Source: an uncultured Lachnospiraceae bacterium (GTDB taxonomy: Bacteria > Bacillota > Clostridia > Lachnospirales > Lachnospiraceae). Taken from it: a stretch of DNA of 58,778 nt. Below, piece after piece: positions 1 through 8,857 of the stretch (its first letter is position 1; each line of letters begins with the position of its first letter). The notes beneath the pieces are model-generated. The model did no database searches. It saw only the letters and a program-made list of their open reading frames with translations, and had not been told where the DNA came from. The stretch lies in the NCBI GenBank assembly GCA_949879775.1, contig CATLBW010000003.1, positions 1 through 58,778 on the forward strand, in the 5' to 3' direction. Made by a program: the position numbers and the translations under genes.

Positions 1-571
1 ATATTTTTTTTATCTCTTCTAACGACTCACCATCCATCCCGGAGACGATTTTGGGGATATTATCCAGACGGTGGGCTTTATCGCCAGGGTTTATCCTCTC
101 GGGGGAATAGCCAACCTTAAAACCCTCTCCGCATTTTAGCCCTGATTCTTTCTCTAACACAGGCACACATATGTCTTCCGTCACTCCCGGATACACCGTA
201 GATTCAAAGACAACAATCGAGCCATGGGCCAAATTCCTCCCCAAAATCTCAGAAGCCCTTTCTACAGGAAATAAATCTGGCGTATGGTCTTGATTAATAG
301 GCGTGGGAACTGCAATAATATGGAATTTCGCCCGCCGTAAGTCTTCTTCATTTGCAGTAAACTGTAGGCTTGTCCTCCCAATAGCAGCGTCTCCAACCCC
401 AAAACCCAAATCCTTGCCTGACTGGCAAGCCGCAATTTTTTCCCTGTCCAAATCAAACCCTACTACGTTTACCTTTTTGGCAAACGCCAAAGCGATGGGC
501 ATCCCTACATATCCTAAACCCATCACAGATATGCTTTCTTCTTTTCTCTTAATCCTCTCATATAAAGACAT
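1..571 (-). CDS. Nucleotide-sugar dehydrogenase, WbpO/TviB type (N-terminal part, runs off the left edge)
   Basis: Oxidises the C6 hydroxyl of a UDP-N-acetylhexosamine to the uronate in two NAD-dependent steps in the cytoplasm. The translated start MSLYERIKRKEESISVMGLG leads into a Rossmann fold (GLGYVGMP), then PTPINQDH and a FESTVYPG segment, all typical of the WbpO/TviB/CapL branch rather than UDP-glucose dehydrogenase. About 190 residues are visible; the catalytic cysteine lies outside the window. Start chosen at ATG 571 because AAGGA lies 10 nt upstream and family members start this way; an in-frame ATG at 592, directly after the preceding stop, is the alternative. It is the last visible gene of the left operon, which also carries wbpB/E/D-like genes, so its product is probably their substrate (UDP-GlcNAcA or an epimer). 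Confidence 0.88.
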   Translation of the reverse strand, partial: MSLYERIKRKEESISVMGLGYVGMPIALAFAKKVNVVGFDLDREKIAACQSGKDLGFGVGDAAIGRTSLQFTANEEDLRRAKFHIIAVPTPINQDHTPDLFPVERASEILGRNLAHGSIVVFESTVYPGVTEDICVPVLEKESGLKCGEGFKVGYSPERINPGDKAHRLDNIPKIVSGMDGESLEEIKKI

Positions 572-593
572 AGCTTTTCCGTCCTTCAACATT

Positions 594-1709
594 CTATCCG
601 CTTATACTTTCGTATAGTTGTTCATATGACTCAACAACCTTATCCCAGGAAAACTCCCCTCCCACATTCCTGCAATTATCGGCCAGCCTCCCATACTCAT
701 CGCTGGCCCTTCTGATAGCGCCTGAAATACTTTCTTTACTGTCCGGCAACGCCGCATATCCCACATAACCTTCTGCATAAAAACCGTCAAACCCCTGCCC
801 TTTTGAATAAACCAGGGGCATCCCCTGGGTGAGCGCCTCCGCATAGACCAGGCCAAATGTCTCACTGTGGGAAACCATGACAAAAATATCATTTTGGTTA
901 TACACATCTAATAGTTGTTCCTTCTTCATCGTACCAAGATAATTAACAAAGGGATATTCCTTTAATTTTTTATAAACGCCCTGGTCTGATATCCTTCCCA
1001 CTATGGAATAGGAAATATCCATGCCATCTTCTACCAGGCTTTGGGCTGCCTGGCATGTCAGGAGCAGGTTCTTATTCCGGTTAACCTCCCCAACATAAAG
1101 AAGTTTCAGCGCTCCCTGCCTATGCCTTGCCTCACGTCTTTTATGTTCCAGCCAAAAAGGATCTATGCCGTTGGGGATTACCATAGCTTTTTCATCTATT
1201 TCCTTCCTTTCATGGCCTGAAAGATACAAATTATATACGTTCTTTTGATGTGCAGGCGAAATGAACACTACTGCCGACGCTTCCTGCATGATTTTCACGC
1301 CAAGCCTCCTGAGAAAAAACAGTTTTTTAAAAAAACACATTACATCCGTGCCGCGGACGACCACAATATAAGGGATGTTAAACTCCCTTTTTACCCTATA
1401 GGCTATATAGCCATTAGAAAATAACGAATGTGCATGGAGCAAACCATACTCCCTGATATCCGGATACCTTGCCTTAAAATCCTTATAGACTTTTAAATGC
1501 TTTAAATGAAAAATGTATCTGTCAAATTCTGAAAAATCATTGCTGACCTCTATATAATCAGCAGCCTGGGCATGTTCTATCTTCCTCTTATAGCTTGCAA
1601 AGACAAAGACTTTTATCTTATATCCCGCTTCCCTTAATTTTTCAAAAAACAGAAAGTAAAACCCTCTGGAAATATAATATGAATTTATATGCAACAGTTT
1701 TTTCTTCAT
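594..1709 (-). CDS. Glycosyltransferase family 4
   Basis: 371-residue GT-B glycosyltransferase that adds a sugar from a nucleotide donor to the lipid-linked repeat unit at the cytoplasmic face of the membrane. The N-terminal half is acceptor-domain-like, with a VVVRGTDV segment after the first third. The C-terminal half has the GT4 donor signature: LYVGEVNRNKN after the linker and SETFGLVYAEAL at about residues 282-293, the E-x7-E motif. Sugar specificity cannot be read from sequence. It is followed with no gap by the WbpO-like dehydrogenase and preceded by the Wzz-like gene, 59 bases away. Confidence 0.9.
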   Translation of the reverse strand: MKKKLLHINSYYISRGFYFLFFEKLREAGYKIKVFVFASYKRKIEHAQAADYIEVSNDFSEFDRYIFHLKHLKVYKDFKARYPDIREYGLLHAHSLFSNGYIAYRVKREFNIPYIVVVRGTDVMCFFKKLFFLRRLGVKIMQEASAVVFISPAHQKNVYNLYLSGHERKEIDEKAMVIPNGIDPFWLEHKRREARHRQGALKLLYVGEVNRNKNLLLTCQAAQSLVEDGMDISYSIVGRISDQGVYKKLKEYPFVNYLGTMKKEQLLDVYNQNDIFVMVSHSETFGLVYAEALTQGMPLVYSKGQGFDGFYAEGYVGYAALPDSKESISGAIRRASDEYGRLADNCRNVGGEFSWDKVVESYEQLYESISG

Positions 1710-1768
1710 ATCCTTAACATCCTGTCCTGAATCTAACCATGTTGTCTTTTACAGGCTTAACCACTTAC

Positions 1769-3184
1769 TTATAGAACAACAACCCCCAAAACCTCACCCT
1801 GATATTCTTCCACAAGCTTTAATTCTGCATAAATCCCAGTATAAGCCGATAAACCCTTCTGTTCCACCAATACCAAGCAGCCGTTCTCCATGCCTGCCTG
1901 CAAAGACTTTATGTCACGCAATATGCTGCCTCCATCCTGGACTTTCATATTTTGCCTTGAAATTTCCTTTTTCAGCTTATCCAAGATTGTCCCATCCGCC
2001 TTTTCATATTCGCTTCCCGTCATATAAACAGAGCCAATCCCTTTCTTCTTACATAAAAGGACCGCTTTTGCAGCAATTAATCCTATCTGCTGTTCTGTCG
2101 TCAGCGCTCTCTTCCTTCGATTTTTTAATTGAACGATTAATTTATCAACACCCGGCAAAAAACGTTTTTTTTGTTTTAAAGGCTCAATCTCCCCAAGCAG
2201 CCGCAGCCCGTACATGTCGCTGATTTCTTTAGGAGATTGCAGCTTCGAGGCACAAAACATCCTGTATGCAGCCCAGGCGCATATCAGAAAAAACCCCAGC
2301 ACCGCGCCTAGCGCCATATATTTGATGTGAAAGCCCGGCAGCTCCTGTCCTCCCCTTCCTTCGCCCCGCATTTCCCTGACTTCCAAATCAAATAATGTTA
2401 TCAATTCTGATGGCATAGCCTCCATCAATCTCATTAACTGCATGTTAAGCGTTGTTACATTATTAGCAATTGTGTTCTTCCTATCCGCTAATGCCGTGTC
2501 TACAATCGTATTCTGTGACTGGCTAATCAATTGCAGCTTATGGGGACCGACCTTTTGGAACTCCGCCGCCTTTTCCTCCAGCATTCGTTTCATCACATCA
2601 ACAATCTTTATAAGGGTCCCATCATCTGCAAAACTAACACAAAAAAAGATCGTTCCGCTGTCACCAGCCCGCGGGTTTGACGTGGAAACCAATTCCCTGA
2701 AATCCTCCGCACTGATAGAAAGCGGCGTCCCGTCAACTACCTTTTGTGCCATCTCCCCGCTCTGGATATAATTATTATACATGGAAAACAGCTCTGCTGT
2801 ATAATCATGCCCTCTATCCTGAGTATAATTCGTAATATAAGCCGATTTCACATAATACTGCAGCTCTATTACCGGCTTGGCATAAGGGTCAATCTGCATG
2901 ACTGCCGACTCCGCCAGATAATGGTTAAACTTATCAATCCTTCCCTGCAAATCGACTGCATTAGCAAGCTGCTCCCTTTCTTTCTCATCCAAATTACTTT
3001 TTTGTTCCTCAATATCTATATTTTGAAACTCATGGTAATCCCTGACGTCTAAAAAATACCTCATGCAGCAGACCAGTACAGCAAATAATATGCCAAAACA
3101 TATAAGCCTCCTCCATTCCGCTATGATATTCCAAAATAAATCCGGCAGGTTTATCTTTCGCTCTATGCTCTCCTGTGCTTTCAT
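1769..3184 (-). CDS. Wzz/CpsC-like chain-length protein with a degenerate kinase-like C-terminus
   Basis: 471 residues. A basic N-terminus is followed by a membrane segment at about 30-48, a long largely helical extracytoplasmic region (about 50-280) and a second membrane segment at about 283-303. This is the Wzz/CpsC architecture that sets polysaccharide chain length. Unlike stand-alone CpsC it continues with about 160 cytoplasmic residues that resemble the nucleotide-binding fold of a CpsD/BY-kinase (TTEQQIGLIAAKAVLLCKKK, then VYMTGSEYEKADGT, ending GEVLGVVVL). No Walker A GxxxxGK[ST] and no C-terminal tyrosine cluster is present. Inference: an inactive pseudokinase domain used for partner binding. 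No separate CpsD is seen in the window. Confidence 0.8.
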   Translation of the reverse strand: MKAQESIERKINLPDLFWNIIAEWRRLICFGILFAVLVCCMRYFLDVRDYHEFQNIDIEEQKSNLDEKEREQLANAVDLQGRIDKFNHYLAESAVMQIDPYAKPVIELQYYVKSAYITNYTQDRGHDYTAELFSMYNNYIQSGEMAQKVVDGTPLSISAEDFRELVSTSNPRAGDSGTIFFCVSFADDGTLIKIVDVMKRMLEEKAAEFQKVGPHKLQLISQSQNTIVDTALADRKNTIANNVTTLNMQLMRLMEAMPSELITLFDLEVREMRGEGRGGQELPGFHIKYMALGAVLGFFLICAWAAYRMFCASKLQSPKEISDMYGLRLLGEIEPLKQKKRFLPGVDKLIVQLKNRRKRALTTEQQIGLIAAKAVLLCKKKGIGSVYMTGSEYEKADGTILDKLKKEISRQNMKVQDGGSILRDIKSLQAGMENGCLVLVEQKGLSAYTGIYAELKLVEEYQGEVLGVVVL

Positions 3185-3271
3185 GGAAACTTCCTTCCTG
3201 CTTCTATCCCTGTAATCCCATAATGCCCCTAAAATGTTTTTAAATCGCTTTCTTTGTCCTTTCCCCTGTGT

Positions 3272-4264
3272 TCACCTTACGCATTCCTCTTTCAACATCT
3301 CTTTCCCTATCACACCTGCATCTGCCAAATCATTAAGGACTTTCTTTGTATACATGTCCCCACCCAAAGAATTCATATGGTCGCTGTCCGCATAGTATTG
3401 CAGGTTCTCTGTAAACCCTACATCCTTTGAATAATCTAAGAATAGCAGATTTGGGAATAAACTGCAAACTTCCTGTGCCTTTTCATCAAAATCCTGCAAA
3501 AAACTTTCTGAAAACCTTTGGTTGAGCAGGGAGGTTACCGGCGTGCATAACAGGACGGGGCGATAGCCTTCGCTATAACAATATTCTATAAGCTTGACCA
3601 AATCCCTTCTATTCTCTTTGTATATCCTGTCTTTCCCCTCCCCAAGCTCCATGACGTCATCCATCCAGGAATTATATTTATACTCAGCTACATCCTCGGC
3701 ATGGCCGGCTCCCCCGTCCATAAACCTTGTAAGGTTTTCTGCCTCAATGTCCGGAAGCCTAGTATCATGAAAAATATATTTTACATTCCCTTTTGCCGTC
3801 AGCAAGGGGAAAATACCGCATTCAATATGTGTATCAAACTCATAATTATACATTTGGCTTGGCGTTAAAAAACTATAATATCGGTTGTTATACGTCTTTA
3901 TCTTTGTAAAAAGCTCTCTCCAATCGTAATACCAATCAAAATATGAAATAGGGATCAGCACAACCGCACCGTCTGAAATACTGCCCTTTACATTTCTCAA
4001 CACCTGATAACTGTAATAAAACGGCTGTGAAGAGGTCGCGAAATTATTGGAAATACCCTGATAATATTTCTCATAACGAAGGGCAGACATCTCATGGGAA
4101 TTTCCCAGGTTCAGCAACGAGATCTGGTCGGGATGGTTCTTTAGCTCATATACTTCATTTGTGCTTTTCCAGTAATTTGTATTTTTATACAACTCATTAA
4201 ATATCCCAAAGGGAACCCCAATAACCGCTAAAAAAATAGAGAACTTTAAAAAAAACTTCTTCAT
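3272..4264 (-). CDS. SGNH/AlgJ-like O-acyltransferase partner
   Basis: 330 residues with an N-terminal membrane anchor (about 5-22) and an extracytoplasmic SGNH-hydrolase-like fold. The nucleophile block is LNLGNSHEM (about residues 50-58) and the C-terminal D-x-x-H block is DSDHMNSLGG (about 293-302). Proteins of this type (AlgJ/AlgX, PatB, DltD relatives) receive an acyl group from the membrane MBOAT partner and place it on the glycan outside the cell. The MBOAT gene lies directly upstream, 14 bases away, and an AGGAGG ribosome binding site precedes this ATG. No ligase or carrier gene is nearby, so acetyl-CoA is the likely donor (inference). Confidence 0.78.
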   Translation of the reverse strand: MKKFFLKFSIFLAVIGVPFGIFNELYKNTNYWKSTNEVYELKNHPDQISLLNLGNSHEMSALRYEKYYQGISNNFATSSQPFYYSYQVLRNVKGSISDGAVVLIPISYFDWYYDWRELFTKIKTYNNRYYSFLTPSQMYNYEFDTHIECGIFPLLTAKGNVKYIFHDTRLPDIEAENLTRFMDGGAGHAEDVAEYKYNSWMDDVMELGEGKDRIYKENRRDLVKLIEYCYSEGYRPVLLCTPVTSLLNQRFSESFLQDFDEKAQEVCSLFPNLLFLDYSKDVGFTENLQYYADSDHMNSLGGDMYTKKVLNDLADAGVIGKEMLKEECVR

Positions 4265-4278
4265 TTATATTTTACCTC

Positions 4279-5739
4279 CTAAAATTGAAAATATATAAAC
4301 TGCTGTGATTCCGCCATATACATTTTGCAAAATAAGATATAAAACAAAAATAAAAAGTAAACCCCCCAACGGATATAAGGCTTCTGTAGACCTAAAACAT
4401 CTGAAATTGGCTTTTTACACTGCAGCCAGTCAATCACTGCAAGCATGCCCAAAGACGCCAACGCAACAATGCACATCAGCTCCGTAAATCCCATTGAAAC
4501 AATGGAAGCCTTAATATATAAGAGATTGAACTGCCATTGAATGAAATAATGCGAAAGGATATATAGTGCTCCGCGAAAGCTATTTGCCCGGAAGAACACC
4601 CATGCCACAGAGACGCATACAAATGTCAGCCCCCACTTTGCAGCCTCAGCGAAGCCATTCCTGCGCACGTCCTTCTTATGCCCTTTTCGACTATTATTTA
4701 ACCCATTTTCAGCGCAAAGCAATGCCCCATGCACTCCTCCCCATGCCAAAAATTTAAGGCCCGCCCCATGCCAAATACCGCTTAGCATAAAAGTGGCCAT
4801 CGTATTGAACATATGGCGCATTTTTCCTACGCGATTTCCTCCAAGGGGAATATAGACAAAATCCCGAAACCAGGACGACAAAGAAATATGCCACCTTCGC
4901 CAAAATTCGGAAATTGATTTTGAAAAATATGGGCTGTGGAAATTTTGCATCAGATTAATTCCCAGCATTTTTGAAAAACCTACTGCCAAATCAGCATAAC
5001 CGGAAAAATCACAATAAATTTGAAATGTATATAAGATGGTCGCAAACATAAGCGGCAAGCCAGTATACTTTGACGGATTGTCAAACACATTATTCACAAC
5101 GGGAGCCAAAACATCTGCCACAGCAACCTTTTTAAACAATCCTACCATGATAACCCTTAACCCAGCTACCACATTGGCATAAGAAAATTCACGTGTTTTA
5201 TGCTGCATTTGGGGCATAAAGCCTTGCGCACGTTCAATCGGGCCCACTGTAAATTTGGGAAAGTAGCTTATAAACAGTAAATACTTGGTAAAATTCTTCT
5301 CAGCAGGCGCCCTTTTTTTGTATACATCCCAGACATAACCAATATTCTGGAAAATGTAAAATGAAATTCCTACCGGAAGAATAATCTCTAAACCTGGCGT
5401 TATAACGTTTCCACCCCCACCCAACGCCGCCGTCATGCGATTCCACATATTGACGCCGAACATCAGATACTTAAACACTGCAAGAATGACTAAAAAGAAC
5501 ACAGTACTTATTACAGCGTACCTTTTCCCGCCGCTTGTATTTCTATCAATCAAACAAGACGCCCCATAAGCCAAAACTGTAACAACTAACAGCAATACTA
5601 AACAAAAGGGGCTATAGCACAGTATAAAAAAGATACTGGAAATTAGGAGCAGTTCCTTTTGCCACCGTTTACACAACGTATAATACAATACAAATATAAA
5701 AAAGAAAAACAAGAAAAAACTATATGTATTCAAGCCCAT
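4279..5739 (-). CDS. MBOAT-family O-acyltransferase (AlgI/PatA-like)
   Basis: 486-residue polytopic membrane protein with about ten hydrophobic segments. It carries the MBOAT signatures YCDFSGYAD (242-250), FWRRWHISLSSW (279-290) and GIWHGAG (321-327), with His324 as the expected catalytic histidine. The family moves an acyl group from a cytoplasmic donor across the membrane to an SGNH partner or acceptor. Here the partner is the next gene. The window holds a second MBOAT at 39378-40883, belonging to the Dlt-like cassette; this one has no ACP next to it and resembles the alginate/peptidoglycan O-acetylation type. Confidence 0.92.
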   Translation of the reverse strand: MGLNTYSFFLFFFFIFVLYYTLCKRWQKELLLISSIFFILCYSPFCLVLLLVVTVLAYGASCLIDRNTSGGKRYAVISTVFFLVILAVFKYLMFGVNMWNRMTAALGGGGNVITPGLEIILPVGISFYIFQNIGYVWDVYKKRAPAEKNFTKYLLFISYFPKFTVGPIERAQGFMPQMQHKTREFSYANVVAGLRVIMVGLFKKVAVADVLAPVVNNVFDNPSKYTGLPLMFATILYTFQIYCDFSGYADLAVGFSKMLGINLMQNFHSPYFSKSISEFWRRWHISLSSWFRDFVYIPLGGNRVGKMRHMFNTMATFMLSGIWHGAGLKFLAWGGVHGALLCAENGLNNSRKGHKKDVRRNGFAEAAKWGLTFVCVSVAWVFFRANSFRGALYILSHYFIQWQFNLLYIKASIVSMGFTELMCIVALASLGMLAVIDWLQCKKPISDVLGLQKPYIRWGVYFLFLFYILFCKMYMAESQQFIYFQF

Positions 5740-5799
5740 AACCTAACCCTCTTTATCTCCTGTTTCTGCCTTAACATCGCATAAGCAAAACCTTCACTT

Positions 5800-6930
5800 T
5801 CATTTCTGCTTATCCGCAATAAGTTTCAACTGATTACAGACATCTACAATTTCCTCTTCCTCCAGATAAGGATGCATCGGCAGGCTAAACACCCTTTTAC
5901 TGAGAGCCGCAGCATTCTCTACATCTGCCTTCGCATATCCCAGATAACGATATGCGGCCTGCATATGAAGCGGGGTCGCATAATAGACCATAATAGGAAT
6001 CCCCTTGCTTTTCATCCCTTCAACAATCTGCTCCCTCTGCGCCTCGCTGTCCGCAAGCAACGTATACTGCGCCCACGCGCTTACATTCCCCTCTGAAACC
6101 TGCGGCGTTGTAAAACTCCCACTTAATAACCGGGTGTAATGCTTCGCCACGTTTTGGCGTAAACCAATCTCCGCATCTAAAATCCTTAATTTGGGCTGCA
6201 AAATTGCCGCTTGTAATGTGTCCATACGCCCATTTAGCCCGATCCGTACATTGCTGTATCTGTCGCTGCCCTGTCCATGCACCCTGATGGATTTGATTTT
6301 TGCCGCCAATTCATCATCGTCTGTAAAGACGGCTCCGCCATCCCCATAACATCCCAAAGGTTTTGCTGGGAAAAAAGAGGTCGCTGACACATCCCCAAAC
6401 GACCCTGATTTACGGCCACAGTGAGCAGCGCCCATACTCTGCGCCGCATCTTCTAAAACAAACAGATTGTATTTGCGGGCAATTCTGCCTATTTCATCAA
6501 AATCGCAAACCTGCCCAAACAAATTGACAGCAATTATCCCTCTTGGCACATACTTTCCTTCTGCAATCGTTTTCTTTATCCTGCGTTCCAAATCTTCGCA
6601 GTCAATTAGGAAATCATTGTTTGAGTCTACAAATACTGGCGTTCCCCCTGCAAGGTTCACACTCTCCGCAGATGCAAAGAACGTAAATGAGGGGACAAAC
6701 ACAGCATCCGTCTTTTCCAATTCATAAGCCATGAGAGGAATTACCAATGCATCCGTACCACTAGCACAGGTATAAGCATACTTCCTTCCCGTGTAATTTG
6801 CAAGCTCCCCTTCCAACTCCTCAACTTCCGGTCCCATAATAAACTGCTCATGCTCAAGCACCTTTTGTATATTTGCATTTATCTCATTACCCAGCTTTTC
6901 ATACTGCCGTCTTAAATCAATAAACTTCAT
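5800..6930 (-). CDS. DegT/DnrJ/EryC1-type aminotransferase (WbpE-like)
   Basis: 376-residue PLP-dependent sugar aminotransferase. The PLP-lysine motif FFPAKPLGCYGDGG is present with Lys190, and the cofactor-contacting segment LEDAAQSMGA is at 159-168. Directly after the WbpB-like dehydrogenase and the WbpD-like acetyltransferase, it is expected to aminate C3 of the 3-keto UDP-GlcNAcA made by the dehydrogenase, giving UDP-GlcNAc(3NH2)A. A GAGGG ribosome binding site sits inside the end of the preceding gene, 9 bases before the ATG, so translation is probably coupled. The exact sugar is inferred from context. Confidence 0.9.
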   Translation of the reverse strand: MKFIDLRRQYEKLGNEINANIQKVLEHEQFIMGPEVEELEGELANYTGRKYAYTCASGTDALVIPLMAYELEKTDAVFVPSFTFFASAESVNLAGGTPVFVDSNNDFLIDCEDLERRIKKTIAEGKYVPRGIIAVNLFGQVCDFDEIGRIARKYNLFVLEDAAQSMGAAHCGRKSGSFGDVSATSFFPAKPLGCYGDGGAVFTDDDELAAKIKSIRVHGQGSDRYSNVRIGLNGRMDTLQAAILQPKLRILDAEIGLRQNVAKHYTRLLSGSFTTPQVSEGNVSAWAQYTLLADSEAQREQIVEGMKSKGIPIMVYYATPLHMQAAYRYLGYAKADVENAAALSKRVFSLPMHPYLEEEEIVDVCNQLKLIADKQK

Positions 6931-6936
6931 TCCGTA

Positions 6937-7935
6937 TTACCCTCTCTGTATAAGGCTATCCAGGCTCTCGTCTGCACGCTCCAATATATCAATTACCCGA
7001 ATCGCGGCATCTGCATCCGTCATAGACTGTTCCCGGGTAACCATACAATTCCTAAAATGTTCCAGGCTATTATACAATGCGTCTTCGACATTCAACTGCG
7101 GGATATAGGCGTCTCCATTCCTTGCCTTGACGACATATTGGCTATATTCCATTTCCTCCTTCACATCAAAGCCTTTGTCGTAGACCACAAGTTTATTTAC
7201 TACATCCACATCGTCATACACAATCATCTTTTTAGTGCCGGCCACAATCAACTTCCTCTCCTTAATTGGAGAAATCCAACTGGCCCTCATGCTTGAGAAA
7301 AAATCTTCATACTGCACCATAAGCTGTGTGATGGAATACCGGCTGCTATACATCTTCGTTCCCATGGCCTTAACACTTTTAACTTTAGATCCTCCTGTGA
7401 GAAATTCTACAATTGCCAAATCATGTACCGTAAGGTCCCACATGGAATTCACATCATTCTTAACTTGCCCCAGATTCAACCTGGAACAGTCAATCCAGAT
7501 AAAATCTCCAATTTCTCCCCGGTCAATAATCTCCTTCATCTTTCGGATTGCCGGATGGTACACCATAATATGGTCTACATGGATGATAAGCCCTCTTTCC
7601 AGCGCCAATGACTTTAATTCCAGCGCATCCTGCACATTGTCCGTAAACGGCTTCTCCACATAGAGGTCTTTGCCAGCCAGCAGCGCCATTTTCGCCAGTT
7701 CATAATGTGCGCTCGTCTCAACGGCTAACGCCACCGCATCCACCGAAGGGTCCTCTATAATATCCGTATAATCTACTGTATAATTCACAGATTCCGCATA
7801 AATGTCCTTCGCCAAATTTAAACGTTCCTGTCTCTTATCACAGATATAAGCAAACTCCAGGTTCTTATTCCGGTATATATTTTTTGCCACATTAGGCCCC
7901 CAATACCCATACCCCACTAACGCAATTTTCTTCAA
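6937..7935 (-). CDS. Gfo/Idh/MocA-family oxidoreductase (WbpB-like), TTG start
   Basis: 332-residue NAD(H)-dependent sugar-nucleotide dehydrogenase. The Rossmann motif GYGYWGPNVAKN is at the very N-terminus (9-20) and the EKP catalytic motif at 94-96. In the WbpB/E/D pathway it oxidises C3 of UDP-GlcNAcA. The TTG start is placed at 7935: TTGA overlaps the stop codon of the preceding WbpD-like gene, AGGAG lies about 10 bases upstream, and the Rossmann glycine motif begins immediately after. A longer in-frame reading upstream adds 24 residues that belong to another frame of the acetyltransferase and is not believed. Confidence 0.88.
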   Translation of the reverse strand: MKKIALVGYGYWGPNVAKNIYRNKNLEFAYICDKRQERLNLAKDIYAESVNYTVDYTDIIEDPSVDAVALAVETSAHYELAKMALLAGKDLYVEKPFTDNVQDALELKSLALERGLIIHVDHIMVYHPAIRKMKEIIDRGEIGDFIWIDCSRLNLGQVKNDVNSMWDLTVHDLAIVEFLTGGSKVKSVKAMGTKMYSSRYSITQLMVQYEDFFSSMRASWISPIKERKLIVAGTKKMIVYDDVDVVNKLVVYDKGFDVKEEMEYSQYVVKARNGDAYIPQLNVEDALYNSLEHFRNCMVTREQSMTDADAAIRVIDILERADESLDSLIQRG

Positions 7936-8504
7936 GCTAATCCGTCTCCTTTCAACACCGCCAGGGTTCCATCTGCCAGAATATATTGCTTGCCGCATTC
8001 TGGGCACATCAATGTCTCTGAAAGCTCATATCCGCATTGGCAGACCCATCCCTTCTGCTTTGCAGGTACGCCCATTACCAAAGCATGGTCAGGAACATCC
8101 TCTGCCACAACCGCTCCCGCTGCAACCAAGGCATACCTCCCTACCGTATGTCCACAAACAATGGTCGCATTTGCCCCTATGCTGGCTCCTTTTTTCACAA
8201 CCGTCTTCCCATACTCCCTCCGATATGCTGCCCGCGGCGTCAAATCATTCGTAAAAACACAGGACGGCCCGCAAAACACGCCATCCTCTATCTCCACCCC
8301 TTCATACACGGAAACATTATTCTGAATCTTTACATTATCTCCAATCACAACATTATTTGAAACATTCACATTCTGTCCAAGCGTGCAGCCACTGCCAATC
8401 GTAGCGCCCTTCTGGACATGGCAGAAATGCCATATGTTTGTATCTTTGCCAATCTCTACCCCTTCATCTATGTAACTGCTCTCATGTACAAAATAATCTG
8501 CCAT
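7932..8504 (-). CDS. Left-handed beta-helix N-acetyltransferase (WbpD-like) with zinc-ribbon tail
   Basis: 190-residue hexapeptide-repeat acyltransferase. Repeats such as IGDNVKIQNNVSVYEGVEIE and GASIGANATIVCG build the left-handed beta helix; trimers of this fold acetylate the 3-amino group of UDP-GlcNAc(3NH2)A using acetyl-CoA. After the helix the protein carries an extra tail with cysteines at 155, 157, 167 and 170 (VCQCGYEL ... MCPECGKQY), a zinc-ribbon-like knuckle. ATG 8504 is chosen with GGAAGG 10 bases upstream; GTG 8507 and TTG 8510 are alternatives in the same frame. It is the first gene of the left operon, behind the promoter at 8600-8628. Confidence 0.88.
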   Translation of the reverse strand: MADYFVHESSYIDEGVEIGKDTNIWHFCHVQKGATIGSGCTLGQNVNVSNNVVIGDNVKIQNNVSVYEGVEIEDGVFCGPSCVFTNDLTPRAAYRREYGKTVVKKGASIGANATIVCGHTVGRYALVAAGAVVAEDVPDHALVMGVPAKQKGWVCQCGYELSETLMCPECGKQYILADGTLAVLKGDGLA

Positions 8505-8599
8505 CACCAATTGACCTTCCTTAATGAAAAACTATTCCCACTGCCAATACCTACATATCCAACTTATATTGCAGATATCAACTGAAATCCTCCTGAAAC

Positions 8600-8628
8600 A
8601 TAATACTCAATTATCCCTTTACTGTCAA
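8600..8628 (-). promoter_or_regulatory. Sigma-A promoter of the left polysaccharide operon
   Basis: On the minus strand TTGACA (8628-8623, perfect -35) is followed after exactly 17 bases by TATTAT (8605-8600, 5 of 6 matches to TATAAT). Transcription would begin at about 8593, leaving a leader of about 90 bases before the WbpD-like ATG at 8504. Every gene from here to position 1 is on the same strand with short gaps or overlaps, so this promoter probably drives the whole left operon. Confidence 0.8.
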
Positions 8629-8717
8629 CCTTACATAACAACGCACAGCTCTAAAACGTACTTTTTCTATTTTTTTAATCAGGTTACGAAAACGGTAAAA
8701 TATAACTTAATTATTTC

Positions 8718-8746
8718 TTGAATACATGTACAAGGTATGTTAAAAT
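8718..8746 (+). promoter_or_regulatory. Sigma-A promoter of the holin-like toxin mRNA
   Basis: TTGAAT (8718-8723), a 17-base spacer and TAAAAT (8741-8746), with TGT directly before the -10 (extended -10). The start point would be near 8753, giving an untranslated leader of about 105 bases before the toxin ATG, unusually long for a small gene and typical of type I toxin mRNAs. The antisense promoter on the other side of the gene has the same -35 hexamer. Confidence 0.75.
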
Positions 8747-8779
8747 TTCTATACGGAAGGCCCTTCGACGGGGTGGTAG

Positions 8780-8849
8780 CCTCCCAAGCTGTCACTGTAT
8801 ATTTAGCCGGTGTAATCTACGATTAGCCGGACTTACACCAGATGGGAGG
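8780..8849 (+). promoter_or_regulatory. Nested RNA structure that can hide the toxin ribosome binding site
   Basis: In the toxin leader CCTCCCA (8780-8786) is perfectly complementary to TGGGAGG (8843-8849), which is the Shine-Dalgarno sequence of the toxin. Between them GGTGTAA (8809-8815) pairs with TTACACC (8833-8839). The two helices nest without conflict, so the full-length leader can fold with the ribosome binding site sealed. This matches the translation-inactive primary transcripts known for several type I toxins, where 5' processing or refolding opens the site; the opening mechanism here is inference. Confidence 0.65.
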
Positions 8850-8857
8850 TGACGCTG

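Noticed and set aside
7936-8007. ATG-started extension of the WbpB-like protein.
   Set aside because: The extra 24 residues lie in another frame of the WbpD-like gene; the Rossmann motif and the AGGAG-TTG overlap support TTG 7935.
8564-8594. A possible leader peptide (AGGAGG, then TTG and five codons) in front of the WbpD-like gene.
   Set aside because: The predicted transcription start (about 8593) falls inside the AGGAGG, leaving almost no 5' sequence for ribosome loading, and five codons show no attenuator-like codon run.
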